From Nocardioides zeae (GTDB lineage Bacteria; Actinomycetota; Actinomycetes; Propionibacteriales; Nocardioidaceae), in contig NZ_JAAGXA010000015.1 in NCBI RefSeq assembly GCF_010686755.1, positions 1 through 64,000 on the forward strand: a stretch of 64,000 nucleotides of DNA, in the 5' to 3' direction. Below, piece after piece: positions 39,684 to 48,875 of the stretch. The position numbers and the translations under genes are program-made. The notes beneath the pieces are model-generated. The model saw nothing but the letters and a program-made list of their open reading frames with translations. It was not told where the DNA came from and made no database searches. Numbering within the stretch: the first letter of the stretch is position 1; each line of letters starts with the position of its first letter.

Positions 39684-40709
39684 TCAGCGCGCGGCCGAGC
39701 CCTCCGTGTAGTCGGCGTCGGCCTGCTGCCACGAGAAGTGGGCGCGCAGCTCCTTGCCCGTCTTCTCGATCGGGTGGCCGGCCTCCTCCTCGCGCAGGCG
39801 CTGGAACTCCTCGCCGCCGTTGTCCTGGTCGCCGATGAAGCGCTTGGCGAAGGTGCCGTCCTGGATGTCGGCGAGGATGCCCTGCATCCGCTCCTTCGTG
39901 CCGGCGTCGACGACGCGCGGACCGGAGACGTAGTCGCCGTACTCCGCCGTGTCGGAGACGCTCCACCGCTGCTTCGCGATGCCGCCCTCCCACATGAGGT
40001 CGACGATCAGCTTGAGCTCGTGGAGCACCTCGAAGTAGGCGATCTCCGGCTGGTAGCCCGCCTCCGTCAGGGTCTCGAAGCCCGCCTGCACGAGGTGCGA
40101 GACGCCACCGCAGAGCACGGCCTGCTCACCGAACAGGTCGGTCTCGGTCTCCTCGGTGAAGGTGGTCTTGATGACGCCCGCGCGCGTGCCGCCGATGGCC
40201 TTCGCGTAGGACTTCGCCAGGTCCCAGGCCGCGCCCGAGGCGTCCTGCTCGACGGCGATGATGTCCGGGATGCCGCGGCCCGCGACGTACTCGCGGCGCA
40301 CCGTGTGGCCCGGCGCCTTCGGGGCCACGAGGATCACGTCCACGCCCTCGGGCGCGGTGATGTAGCCGTAGCGGATGTTGAAGCCGTGGCCGAAGACCAG
40401 CGTGTCGCCCGCGGCGAGGTGGGGCTGGATGGACTCGGCGTAGACGTGGCGCTGCACCTGGTCGGGCGTGAGGATGACGACGACGTCGGCCTCCTCGACC
40501 GCCGCGGCGACGTCGAGGACCCGCAGGCCCTCCTCCTCCGCCTTGGCGCGGCTCTTCGAGCCCGCGGCCAGGCCGACGCGGACGTCGACGCCGGAGTCGC
40601 GCAGGTTGAGGGCGTGGGCGTGCCCCTGGCTGCCGTAGCCGATGACGGCCACGTTCTTGCCCTGGATCAGGGACAGGTCGGCGTCGTCGTCGTAGTAGAT
40701 CTCAGCCAC
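39684..40709 (-). CDS. ilvC: ketol-acid reductoisomerase
   Basis: 341 aa, class I enzyme of Val/Ile synthesis using NADPH. Rossmann start NVAVIGYGSQGHAHALNLRD, ILTPDQVQRHVY, VILVAPKAPGHTVRREYVAG, and the metal-binding region TETDLFGEQAVLCGGVSHLV and AYFEVLHELKLIVDLMWEGG. ATG start 84 bp after ilvN; end protected by a strong hairpin. Part of ilvBNC. Confidence 0.98.
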   Translation of the reverse strand: MAEIYYDDDADLSLIQGKNVAVIGYGSQGHAHALNLRDSGVDVRVGLAAGSKSRAKAEEEGLRVLDVAAAVEEADVVVILTPDQVQRHVYAESIQPHLAAGDTLVFGHGFNIRYGYITAPEGVDVILVAPKAPGHTVRREYVAGRGIPDIIAVEQDASGAAWDLAKSYAKAIGGTRAGVIKTTFTEETETDLFGEQAVLCGGVSHLVQAGFETLTEAGYQPEIAYFEVLHELKLIVDLMWEGGIAKQRWSVSDTAEYGDYVSGPRVVDAGTKERMQGILADIQDGTFAKRFIGDQDNGGEEFQRLREEEAGHPIEKTGKELRAHFSWQQADADYTEGSAAR

Positions 40710-40793
40710 TGGGGGCTACTCCTTCTGGGTTGACTTCTCGAGTGGTACGTCGCTGGCGAGCGCGAGTGGGGACCCGCGCCCCCGAGGGTGGCG

Positions 40794-41333
40794 TCAGCCG
40801 GCCGCCGGGACCGGGACGGGCACCGGGCGCGCGGTGCGCTCGGTGATGGAACGCGAGCCGCGGCCGATCGCGACCATGCCCGACTGCACGAGCTCACGGA
40901 TGCCGTAGGGCTCGAGCACGCGCAGGAAGTCGGCGATCTTGCCGGAGTTGCCCGTGATCTGGATGGTCACGGCGTCGGGGGCGACGTCGATGACCTTGGC
41001 GCGGAAGAGCTGCACGGTGTCGAGCACCTGGCCGCGCGTCTCCGCGTCGGCCCGGACCTTGACCATGACGAGCTCCCGGTTGACCGAGTTGGTCGGGTCG
41101 AGCTCGACGATCTTGATGACCTCGACCAGCTTGTTGAGCTGCTTGACGACCTGCTCCATCGGCGACGTCTCGACGTCGACGACGATCGTCATGCGGGAGA
41201 TCTCCGGGTGCTCCGTCGGGCCCACCGCGAGGCTGTCGATGTTGTAGCCGCGGCGGCTGAACAGCGCCGCGATGCGCGCGAGCACGCCGGGCTTGTTCTC
41301 CACCAGGACCGAGAGAGTGTGCTTGTCGCTCAT
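40794..41333 (-). CDS. ilvN: acetolactate synthase small (regulatory) subunit
   Basis: 179 aa. ACT domain start HTLSVLVENKPGVLARIAAL FSRRGYNIDSLAVGPTEHP, which binds valine for feedback control of IlvB, followed by the C-terminal ALS_ss_C domain (GNSGKIADFLRVLEPYGIRE). The ATG overlaps the ilvB stop (TGATG), so the two subunits are coupled. Confidence 0.97.
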   Translation of the reverse strand: MSDKHTLSVLVENKPGVLARIAALFSRRGYNIDSLAVGPTEHPEISRMTIVVDVETSPMEQVVKQLNKLVEVIKIVELDPTNSVNRELVMVKVRADAETRGQVLDTVQLFRAKVIDVAPDAVTIQITGNSGKIADFLRVLEPYGIRELVQSGMVAIGRGSRSITERTARPVPVPVPAAG

Positions 41334-43099
41334 CACAGATCGTCCTCGTCGAAGGTGGGCGCGAGGTCCCGCGCGTACTTGATGTCGTCGTTGCTGGACC
41401 CGGCGGCCACCATCGGCCACACCATGGCGTCGCGGTGCACGCGGAAGTCGACGACGACGGGGACGTCGTTGATCTCCATGGCCTTCTCGATGGTCGCGTC
41501 GACCTGGTCCGGCGTCTCGCAGGAGAGGCCGACGCAGCCGTAGGCGTCCGCCAGCTTCACGAAGTCGGGGATGCGCTTCGAGTGCAGGTCGGTGTTGGAG
41601 TAGCGGCCCTCGTAGAAGAGCGACTGCCACTGGCGCACCATCCCGAGCGACTCGTTGTTGACGACCGCGACCTTGATCGGGATGCCCTCGATCGCGCAGG
41701 TCGCCAGCTCCTGGTTGGTCATCTGGAAGCAGCCGTCGCCGTCGATGGACCAGACGGTCGCGTCCGGGCGGCCGACCTTGGCGCCCATGGCCGCAGGGAC
41801 CGAGAAGCCCATCGTGCCGAGACCGCCGGAGTTGATCCACGTGCGCGGGTGCTCGTACTGCACGTAGTGCGCCGACCACATCTGGTGCTGCCCGACGCCC
41901 GAGCAGTAGACGGAGTCGGGGCCGGCGATGTCGCTGAGCCGCTCGAGCACGTACTGCGGCGCGAGGGCGCCGTCCGGGGGCGCGTCGTACCCCAGCGGGT
42001 AGCGGCCCTTGACCCCGGAGAGGAAGGCGACCCAGCCCTCGTAGTCGCCGGTGTGCCCGGCGTCGGCCTGCGACGTCAGCAGGGCGAGCAGCTCGTCGAT
42101 GACCTCCCGGGCGTCGCCGACGATCGGCACGTCGACGGGACGGTTCTTGCCGATCTCGGCCGGGTCGATGTCGGCGTGGATGACCTTCGCGTGGGGGGCG
42201 AACGAGTCGAGGTTGCCCGTGACGCGGTCGTCGAAGCGCGCGCCGAGGCTGATGATGAGGTCGCTCTTCTGGAGCGCCGCGACCGCGGCCACCGTGCCGT
42301 GCATGCCGGGCATGCCCATGTGCTGCGGGTGGCTGTCGGGGAACGCGCCGAGCGCCATCAGGGTCGTGACGACGGGCATGCCCGTGAACTCCGCGAGCAG
42401 GCGGAGCTCGCGGGAGGCGCCCGAGCGGATCACGCCACCGCCGACGTAGAGCACCGGCTTGCGGGACTCGAGGATCAGCTTGACGGCCTCACGGATCTGC
42501 TTGCCGTGGGGGCGCGTCACCGGGCGGTAGCCGGGGAGGTTGAGCTCGGTGGGCCAGCGGAACGTCGTCGAGGCCTGCAGCGCCGACTTGGCGATGTCGA
42601 CGAGCACCGGGCCGGGGCGGCCGGTCGAGGCGATGTGGAACGCCTCGGCGATCTTGACCGGGATGTCGGCGGGGTCGGTGACGAGGAAGTTGTGCTTGGT
42701 GATCGGCATCGTGATGCCGCGGATGTCCGCCTCCTGGAAGGCGTCCGTGCCGATCATGGACGCGCCGACCTGGCCCGTGACCGCGACGAGCGGCACCGAG
42801 TCCATGTGGGCGTCGGCCAGCGGCGTGACGAGGTTCGTCGCCCCCGGACCCGAGGTGGCCATGCAGACGCCGACGCGGCCGGTCGCCGCGGCGTACCCCT
42901 GCGCGGCGTGCCCGCCCGCCTGCTCGTGGCGCACCAGGATGTGGCGGATCTGCGTGGAGTCCATCAGGGGGTCGTAGGCCGGGAGGATCGCTCCGCCCGG
43001 GATGCCGAAGATCGTGTCGACCCCGGCGCTCTCCAGCGACTTGACGAGGCTCTGCGCCCCGGTCACGGTCGGCGTGGACGCCTCGCTCTGCTCACTCAT
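41333..43099 (-). CDS. ilvB: acetolactate synthase large (catalytic) subunit
   Basis: 588 aa TPP/FAD enzyme. Glu59 in ILVRHEQAGGHAAQGYA is the cofactor-activating residue; SGPGATNLVTPLADAHMDSV, the FAD-binding GARFDDRVTGNLDSFA and the TPP motif SIDGDGCFQMTNQELAT are all clear. It forms acetolactate/acetohydroxybutyrate for Val, Leu and Ile. ATG at 43099 chosen from the usual N-terminal length. A leader peptide and rho-independent hairpin precede it. Confidence 0.98.
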   Translation of the reverse strand: MSEQSEASTPTVTGAQSLVKSLESAGVDTIFGIPGGAILPAYDPLMDSTQIRHILVRHEQAGGHAAQGYAAATGRVGVCMATSGPGATNLVTPLADAHMDSVPLVAVTGQVGASMIGTDAFQEADIRGITMPITKHNFLVTDPADIPVKIAEAFHIASTGRPGPVLVDIAKSALQASTTFRWPTELNLPGYRPVTRPHGKQIREAVKLILESRKPVLYVGGGVIRSGASRELRLLAEFTGMPVVTTLMALGAFPDSHPQHMGMPGMHGTVAAVAALQKSDLIISLGARFDDRVTGNLDSFAPHAKVIHADIDPAEIGKNRPVDVPIVGDAREVIDELLALLTSQADAGHTGDYEGWVAFLSGVKGRYPLGYDAPPDGALAPQYVLERLSDIAGPDSVYCSGVGQHQMWSAHYVQYEHPRTWINSGGLGTMGFSVPAAMGAKVGRPDATVWSIDGDGCFQMTNQELATCAIEGIPIKVAVVNNESLGMVRQWQSLFYEGRYSNTDLHSKRIPDFVKLADAYGCVGLSCETPDQVDATIEKAMEINDVPVVVDFRVHRDAMVWPMVAAGSSNDDIKYARDLAPTFDEDDL

Positions 43100-43220
43100 C
43101 GGCTCGGTTCTTCCCTGTCTGCTCCCGCGTCGTCGCGGGGGCGGTCTCGATCGGTCGTGCACTGCGGCTCGTCGGCCCGGGACCGGCGGGGACAGTGTCC
43201 GCCACCTGGCTCGGCCCAAC

Positions 43221-43253
43221 AAAAAACCCCTCGGGCCTGATGGCGACGAGGGG
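43221..43253 (-). promoter_or_regulatory. rho-independent attenuator before ilvB
   Basis: Minus-strand stem CCCCTCG (43253-43247) with CGAGGGG (43233-43227), followed by six T (43226-43221). It sits between the leader peptide stop and ilvB, in the position of an attenuator. The same CCCCTCG-plus-T-run design occurs before cimA. Confidence 0.85.
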
Positions 43254-43286
43254 TGACGCGGGGACGCGCTCGGAGTGGTTCCGGGC

Positions 43287-43325
43287 TCAGTCCACGCGTC
43301 GCGTGCGTACAAGAAGAATGCGCAT
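43287..43325 (-). CDS. ilvB leader peptide
   Basis: A 12-residue frame, ATG to TGA, encodes MRILLVRTRRVD with an uninterrupted I-L-L-V run, the classic sensor of branched-chain aminoacyl-tRNA in actinobacterial ilvBNC attenuation. A promoter with -35 TTGACG (43361-43356) and -10-like GACCGT (43337-43332), 18 bp apart, places the ATG at about the transcription start, so the peptide is probably leaderless. The attenuator follows 33 bp after the stop. Confidence 0.85.
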   Translation of the reverse strand: MRILLVRTRRVD

Positions 43326-43331
43326 GCGCCT

Positions 43332-43361
43332 ACGGTCGCCGTCAGGACCGGACGACGTCAA
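43332..43361 (-). promoter_or_regulatory. ilvBNC promoter
   Basis: -35 TTGACG (43361-43356), 18-bp spacer, -10 GACCGT (43337-43332). The -10 ends six bases before the leader peptide ATG. Confidence 0.55.
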
Positions 43362-43424
43362 CCAGTCTGCCATCCGGTCCCACATCCTGGTACGCCCGTC
43401 CCAGATGACGGTCCACCGCGGCCG

Positions 43425-44123
43425 TCAGCCGCGGTCCTGCCACGTGCACACGCAAGCCTTGTTGCCCTCGGCGTCGGCCAGCACCCAGAAGGAGCGCGCG
43501 TGCTCGGCCGTGACGAGTCGGCCGCCGGCCGCCAGCGCGGCCTCCACCCGGTCGAGGGCGACGTCGTGCGGCACCGTGATGTCGAGGTGGAACCGCATGC
43601 GCCCCGCCGGCTCGCCGGACCGGTCCTCCTCGGTCGGCTCGCTGGACTGGAACCAGAACCCCGGGAGGCCCGTGCCCCGCGCGTCGGCCAGCTCGTCGCC
43701 GTCGCGCGGGTCGTCGGAGAGCCCCAGCACCGCCCGCCAGAACGGCTTGATCCGGGCGAGGTCGGGGGTGTCGAGCGCGATCTCCAGGGCCTGGACCTCC
43801 TCCGGCGCCGGCCGGGCGCCGTGCTCGCGCGCCAGCTCCGACACCCGGCGGGCCAGCGCCACGTCGCGGGCGGTCACCCCGCCGACGTCGTGGCTCTGCG
43901 TCACGACACGGACCGAGCCGTGGCGCAGCTCGATGTCGGGGTGGTGGTCGACCTCCGCCGCGTGGGCACCGATCGCGGCGACGAGGGCCAGGGCAGCGTC
44001 GTACCCCACCTCGAAGCGGGCGTGCAGCGACCGCAGCAGCAGGCGCCAGTCGGGGAGGTCCGCGGCGAGGACGTCGTCGCCGCTCAGGAGGGCGCGGGGG
44101 TCGGCACTGCTGCTCTCGGTCAT
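43425..44123 (-). CDS. fusion of pterin-4a-carbinolamine dehydratase and VOC/glyoxalase-like domain
   Basis: 232 aa in two domains. Residues about 10-100 form a PCD/PhhB domain (HARFEVGYDAALALVAAIGA, then the paired-His motif AEVDHHPDIELRHGSVRVV TQSHDVGGVT). Residues about 110-232 form a glyoxalase-like domain (ALEIALDTPDLARIKPFWRA, VLGLSDDP, RMRFHLDITVPHD, FWVLADAEGNKACVCTW). The product may recycle a pterin or have a moonlighting role; the fusion recurs in actinobacteria. ATG chosen at 44123 with GGGGG upstream. Confidence 0.85.
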   Translation of the reverse strand: MTESSSADPRALLSGDDVLAADLPDWRLLLRSLHARFEVGYDAALALVAAIGAHAAEVDHHPDIELRHGSVRVVTQSHDVGGVTARDVALARRVSELAREHGARPAPEEVQALEIALDTPDLARIKPFWRAVLGLSDDPRDGDELADARGTGLPGFWFQSSEPTEEDRSGEPAGRMRFHLDITVPHDVALDRVEAALAAGGRLVTAEHARSFWVLADAEGNKACVCTWQDRG

Positions 44124-44310
44124 GACCCCCATCACAGCACCCGGCACCGACACCACCGGAGGAGGTAGGTCACGGTCTGGAAAATTCCTCGTCGCGACCC
44201 GTGGTCGACAGCGCCTTTCGGACCTACAGTGCTCGCACCGCCGGACGTCTTCCGGCCGCGGGATCGGGCCCGTGGACGCGTCGGGTCGGGCTCGGAAAGC
44301 GAGATCTCGG

Positions 44311-47300
44311 GTGCACCTCACACCACCACGTCGGTGGGTCGGCCTTGCCGTCGCCACGCTCGGCGCCTCCATGCTCACCATCTCCCCCGCGTCAGCCGCC
44401 CCCGGCGACGGCGACGCGCCCCTGCCGATCCCGGAGGCCACGCCGCCGTCGGTCGAGCGGGCCAAGATCGCCCCCGGTGTCGACCTCGACACCGACGCCC
44501 GCCAGACCGTCTTCGTGCAGATCACGGGTTCGGGCGCGGCCGACGTGGCCGCCCAGCGCTCGGGCAGCTCCGCCCGCACGCAGGCCACCCAGCGCCGCGC
44601 GCAGGTCGAGGCGACCGCCGACCAGCTCGTCGACGTCGCGCAGGCCGCCGACTCGGGAGCGACGTCGTCCTTCACCGTGAGCAACGCGGTGCCCGGCGTG
44701 TCCATCACCGGCACCCCTGCCGCCATCGAGGCCCTCGCCGCCGAGCCCGGCGTCGCGAAGGTCTCCCGCATCGCGGAGCGCACGCTCGACAACTCCAGCG
44801 CTGCGGCGCTCGTCCGGGCCAACACGGTCTGGAACCTCGGCGCCAACACCGGCAAGGGCGTCAAGATCGGCGTCATCGACACCGGCGTCGACTACACCCA
44901 CTCCACCTTCGGCGGCCCCGGCACGGTCGAGGCCTTCGAGGCCGCCAACGCGGCCTCCACCGAGGACGGCTGGCGCGAGGCGCTCCCCGCGCGCGGCCAG
45001 GCCAAGATCGCCGGCGGCTACGACTTCGTGGGCGACGACTACAACGCCGACCCCACGTCGCCGACCTACGACCCGGTCCCCGCGCCCGACCCCAACCCCC
45101 TCGACTGCGAGGGCCACGGCACGCACGTGGCCGGCAGCGCGGGCGGGTACGGCGTGCTGCCCGGCGGCGGCACCTTCGCCGGCAACTACGCCTCGGTCGG
45201 CCCCAAGACCCTCCGCGCCCTCGAGATCGGCCCGGGCATGGCGCCCGAGTCCGAGATCTACGCGCTGCGCGTGTTCGGCTGCGGCGGCAGCACCAACGAG
45301 GTCATCGCCGCGCTCGACTACGCGCTCGACCCCAACGGCGACGGCGACTTCTCCGACCGCCTCGACATCATCAACCTGTCGCTCGGCTCGGCCTTCGTGC
45401 CGGCCGACGACCCGCAGAACGCGGTCATCGACGCGCTGACCCGTCACGGCGTCCTCACGGTCGCCTCCAACGGCAACGAGGGCGACCTCACCGACGCCGG
45501 CGGCTCCCCGGGCAGCGCGACGAGCTCCCTCGCCGTGGCGAGCAGCGTCGACTCGATGCAGCGCCGCGACGCGGTGAACGTGACCGCCCCGTCGAACCTC
45601 GCCGGCCCCGCCGCCGGCCAGTTCTCCCAGGCCTACGACTTCGCCTCGGAGCCGCCGGTGTCCGGCACGGTCGCGGCCGTCCCCGGCAGCAACGCCGACG
45701 GCTGTGACGCGTTCTCGGCGGCGGACGCCGCCAAGGTCGACGGCAAGATCGCCTGGCTCGAGTGGGACGACGTCGACGCCACGCGGCGGTGCGGCTCCAT
45801 CGCCCGCGCCGCGAACGCCAAGGCCGCGGGAGCGATCGGCGCGATCTTCACCAGCGAGCTCGACGTCTTCGGCGCCGGCATCTCCGGCGACCCGGACATC
45901 CCGGTCATCCAGCTCACGGGCACCGAGACGGAGCGGCTCCGCTCCGCGGCCGCCGCGGGCACCCTGGTGATCACCTTCGACGGCGACCTCGCGCAGAGCA
46001 TCTCGACCTACGACGACGCCATCACCGACACCGTCTCGGGCTTCACCTCCCGCGGTGGCCACGGCACCTTCAACGGCGTGAAGCCGGACGTCGCCGCCCC
46101 CGGTGACACCATCAGCTCGGCCGCCGTCGGCACGGGCAGCCGGAGCGCCTCGCTCTCGGGCACGTCGATGGCCGCGCCCGTCACGGCCGGTGTCGCCGCG
46201 CTGGTCGTCGCCAAGCACCCCGAGTGGACGCCGCTGCAGGTCAAGGCCGCGATCATGAACACCGCGACCAACGACCTGTTCACCGACGAGGGCCGCACGG
46301 GCGCCAAGTACGGCCCGGCCCGCGTCGGCGCCGGTCGCATCGACGCCCGCTCGGCGACGGAGACCACCACGCTGGCCTGGACGAGCGGCACCAACAACCC
46401 CGTCTCCGCCACGTTCGGCGTGGTCAACGTCGCCGCCGGCTCGGCCAACGCGACCCGTTCCAAGACGGTGACGGTGCGCAACAACTCGTCCGCCTCGGTC
46501 ACCTACAAGCTGGGCTGGCAGGGCTCGACGAACCAGCCGGGCGTCCGCTACGGCCTGTCGGCCACCTCGGTGACCGTCCCCGCCCGCTCGGAGCGGTCGG
46601 TCACCCTCACCATGACCGTCACGCCGAGCGCCGTCCAGCGCCAGATCGACCCGACGATGGACGTCGAGCAGCTCTCCACCCCGCGCCAGTTCGTCTCGGC
46701 CGCCTCCGGTCGCCTGACCATCACGGCCCCGAACAAGCCGGCGCTGCGCGTCCCGGTCCACGGCGTCGCGCGGGTCAACTCCACGACGACCGCGTCGGTC
46801 GCCAACCAGCAGCTGGTGCTGAGCGGCAACGGCGTCGACCAGGGCGAGGGCACGGCGCGCCAGCGCTCCGTGGTCTCCGTGCTCGAGCTGGGCGCGCGCA
46901 GCGGCCAGATGCCGATCTGCACGGGCACGCAGACGGTCGGCTGCGTCGACCAGGGCTCGGACCGCGGCATGGACCTCCAGTCCGTCGGTGCCGGTTCGTC
47001 GAGCACCCACCTCTGGTTCGGCATCGACACCTGGGGCGACTGGGCGACGATGGGTCGCCTGAGCATCCCGTTCGTCGACTACGACGTGAACGGCGACGGC
47101 ACCCCCGACTACGAGACGTACCTCCAGTTCTTCCCGGACTCGGACGTCCTCTACTCGGTCACCGTCGACCTGGAGTCCGGTGACACGGTCGACCAGCAGC
47201 CGGTGAACTTCTTCGACGCCGACGTCGACACGAACGTTTTCGACACCGACGTGGTCCTGCTCCCCGTCCGCAAGGCGGCCATCGGCCTGCCGACCAGCGG

Positions 47301-47553
47301 CACGGCGAGCGCGCCCATCACCTACGTGGCGGGCGTGTACGACGCGGCGGTCGGCGGCACCACGGACGCGACCGGCGAGGTGGAGTACGACGCGGGCAAC
47401 CCCCGCATCCGCACCGAGGGTCCGCTGTTCGAGGACACCGACGGGGCCACGATCGACCTGCTCGGCGCCGGCGGTGCCGACGCCCTGGTCCTGCACCTCT
47501 ACGGTGCGCCGGGCCGCCGCGGAGAGATCGTCCCGGTTCCCGCGGTGGACTGA
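44311..47553 (+). CDS. secreted S8 (subtilisin-like) serine peptidase with PA domain
   Basis: 1080 aa from GTG 44311 (GTG 44272 would add 13 residues). Signal peptide about 1-29, then an I9-type propeptide. Catalytic Asp190 (GVIDTGVDYTHS), His269 (CEGHGTHVAGS) and Ser619 (LSGTSMAAPV) are all present, with oxyanion Asn in ASNGNEGD. A PA insert lies about 440-560, and a Fn3-like/C-terminal beta region extends to the end. No sorting signal. A possible -10 TACAGT lies at 44224-44229. Probably an extracellular nutrient-scavenging protease. Confidence 0.95.
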   Translation: MHLTPPRRWVGLAVATLGASMLTISPASAAPGDGDAPLPIPEATPPSVERAKIAPGVDLDTDARQTVFVQITGSGAADVAAQRSGSSARTQATQRRAQVEATADQLVDVAQAADSGATSSFTVSNAVPGVSITGTPAAIEALAAEPGVAKVSRIAERTLDNSSAAALVRANTVWNLGANTGKGVKIGVIDTGVDYTHSTFGGPGTVEAFEAANAASTEDGWREALPARGQAKIAGGYDFVGDDYNADPTSPTYDPVPAPDPNPLDCEGHGTHVAGSAGGYGVLPGGGTFAGNYASVGPKTLRALEIGPGMAPESEIYALRVFGCGGSTNEVIAALDYALDPNGDGDFSDRLDIINLSLGSAFVPADDPQNAVIDALTRHGVLTVASNGNEGDLTDAGGSPGSATSSLAVASSVDSMQRRDAVNVTAPSNLAGPAAGQFSQAYDFASEPPVSGTVAAVPGSNADGCDAFSAADAAKVDGKIAWLEWDDVDATRRCGSIARAANAKAAGAIGAIFTSELDVFGAGISGDPDIPVIQLTGTETERLRSAAAAGTLVITFDGDLAQSISTYDDAITDTVSGFTSRGGHGTFNGVKPDVAAPGDTISSAAVGTGSRSASLSGTSMAAPVTAGVAALVVAKHPEWTPLQVKAAIMNTATNDLFTDEGRTGAKYGPARVGAGRIDARSATETTTLAWTSGTNNPVSATFGVVNVAAGSANATRSKTVTVRNNSSASVTYKLGWQGSTNQPGVRYGLSATSVTVPARSERSVTLTMTVTPSAVQRQIDPTMDVEQLSTPRQFVSAASGRLTITAPNKPALRVPVHGVARVNSTTTASVANQQLVLSGNGVDQGEGTARQRSVVSVLELGARSGQMPICTGTQTVGCVDQGSDRGMDLQSVGAGSSSTHLWFGIDTWGDWATMGRLSIPFVDYDVNGDGTPDYETYLQFFPDSDVLYSVTVDLESGDTVDQQPVNFFDADVDTNVFDTDVVLLPVRKAAIGLPTSGTASAPITYVAGVYDAAVGGTTDATGEVEYDAGNPRIRTEGPLFEDTDGATIDLLGAGGADALVLHLYGAPGRRGEIVPVPAVD

Positions 47554-47577
47554 CGCCCCACCCGCACCACCACCGGC

Positions 47578-47606
47578 GGCCGCCGTCCCCCTCGGGGGCG
47601 GCGGCC
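47578..47606. terminator. terminator after S8 peptidase
   Basis: GGCCGCCGTCCCC (47578-47590) pairs with GGGGGCGGCGGCC (47594-47606), one wobble pair, 3-nt loop, between two convergent genes. Confidence 0.7.
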
Positions 47607-47658
47607 GTCGGCCGTTCCGGGAGCTGCTAGAGCTGCTCGGGAGCTCCTCGAGACCGGC

Positions 47659-48330
47659 TCAGCCGGCGACGGTCGGCAGGTCCGCCGACCGCACCAGCTC
47701 GCCGTCCGGGCCCACGATCTGCAGCGTCACGACGTCCTCCCGGAGGACCGCGGCGTTGAGGCTGCAGTGGATCTCCACCGCGGAACCGAGGAAGGCTCCC
47801 GCGCTGACCGGCGAGCCCTCGGCATCGAGGAACCGCACGTCGTAGGTCTCCCCCACGGCGAGGCCCTCGACGTCGAGCACCGCCTCCGTGCCCCAGGTGT
47901 GCGGGATGACCTCCGCGCGCACCTCGGCGGCGGCAGCCGGGGCGCCGGTGGCGGGCTCGAACCGCACGGGCTCGGCCACGCCGAGGGTCCCGGGCGGCCC
48001 GGTGGTCGCGGTCCGCGCGGGCTCGTCGCCCGTCTGCTGCACGACGAGGGTCCCGGCCGTGCCGAGGCCGACGCCCGCCACGAGGGCCGCCGCAGCAGCG
48101 ATCAGGGTCCGCCGCCGTCGCGGAGCACCGACAGCAGAAGACGGCAGCGGCTCCTCCCACGCTCCGAGAGCGCCGATCCGCTCGGACACCGCCCGCAGCT
48201 CCTCGATCTCGAGCGCGACCGACGGGTCGTCGCGGACCAGCGCGTCCAGCTCCGCCTGCTCCGCCTCGTCGAGGTGACCGGTGACCGCACCGGCGACCAG
48301 CTCGGCGCGGCGCTCGGACGATGTGCTCAT
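47659..48330 (-). CDS. anti-sigma factor, RskA-like
   Basis: 223 aa. An N-terminal zinc-less anti-sigma domain (about 1-65: ELVAGAVTGHLDEAEQAELD ALVRD) is followed by one transmembrane helix (TLIAAAAALVAGVGLGTAGT LVV, about 75-97). An outer domain with the RskA pattern (VIPHTWGTEAVLDVEGLAVG ETYDVRF) completes it. It would hold the partner ECF factor inactive until cleaved. ATG overlaps the sigma stop (ATGA). Confidence 0.9.
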   Translation of the reverse strand: MSTSSERRAELVAGAVTGHLDEAEQAELDALVRDDPSVALEIEELRAVSERIGALGAWEEPLPSSAVGAPRRRRTLIAAAAALVAGVGLGTAGTLVVQQTGDEPARTATTGPPGTLGVAEPVRFEPATGAPAAAAEVRAEVIPHTWGTEAVLDVEGLAVGETYDVRFLDAEGSPVSAGAFLGSAVEIHCSLNAAVLREDVVTLQIVGPDGELVRSADLPTVAG

Positions 48331-48848
48331 TGCTCCCCCTCCGGTTCCAGCAGCGCGCGGAGCGCGCGCAGGGCGTGGTACATCCGCGTCCGCAGCGTCG
48401 CGACCGGCACCCCGTCCCGGGCGGACAGGGCATCGTAGGTGAGCCCCTCCAACCGGACCGCGACCACGACGCGGCGGTGCGCGGGGCTGAGCTGGGCGAG
48501 CGCCCAGGCCAGCTCGAGACGGTCCTCGACGACCGCCGACTCCGGCGCCCGGTGGAGCGGCACCACCCGCGCCTCGAGCCCCGCCTCCGCAGCCGCCGCC
48601 GCGGCCCGGCGCTGGCGCCGCTCCCGGACGCGCAGGTGGTCGACCACCGCGTTCCGGGCGATCGCGAACAGCCAGGTGCGGAGGGAGGCGCGCGTGGCGT
48701 CGTAGGTGGCGCGCGCCTGCCAGGCCCGCGTGAACGTGTCCTGCACGCACTCCTCCGCCGCGCCGCGGTCGCGCAGCGCGTTGACGGCGAAGCCCAGCAG
48801 CTCGCCCGCGTGCAGCCGGTGCGCCTCCGCGAGGTCGAGGTCGGACAT
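48327..48848 (-). CDS. ECF RNA polymerase sigma factor (SigK/SigL-like)
   Basis: 173 aa with region 2 (AAEECVQDTFTRAWQARATY, then LRTWLFAIARNAVVDHLRVR) and region 4 (LSPAHRRVVVAVRLEGLTYD, then GVPVATLRTRMYHALRALRA). Coupled to an RskA-like anti-sigma gene. A TGAAC-N17-CGTAC promoter, of the type described for SigL-like ECF factors, lies upstream on the minus strand and in mirror image before the divergent gene, suggesting autoregulation. A housekeeping-like -10 TAGGGT also lies seven bases before the ATG. Confidence 0.93.
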   Translation of the reverse strand: MSDLDLAEAHRLHAGELLGFAVNALRDRGAAEECVQDTFTRAWQARATYDATRASLRTWLFAIARNAVVDHLRVRERRQRRAAAAAAEAGLEARVVPLHRAPESAVVEDRLELAWALAQLSPAHRRVVVAVRLEGLTYDALSARDGVPVATLRTRMYHALRALRALLEPEGEQ

Positions 48849-48875
48849 CGCACCGACCCTAGCCGTGGTCATGAC

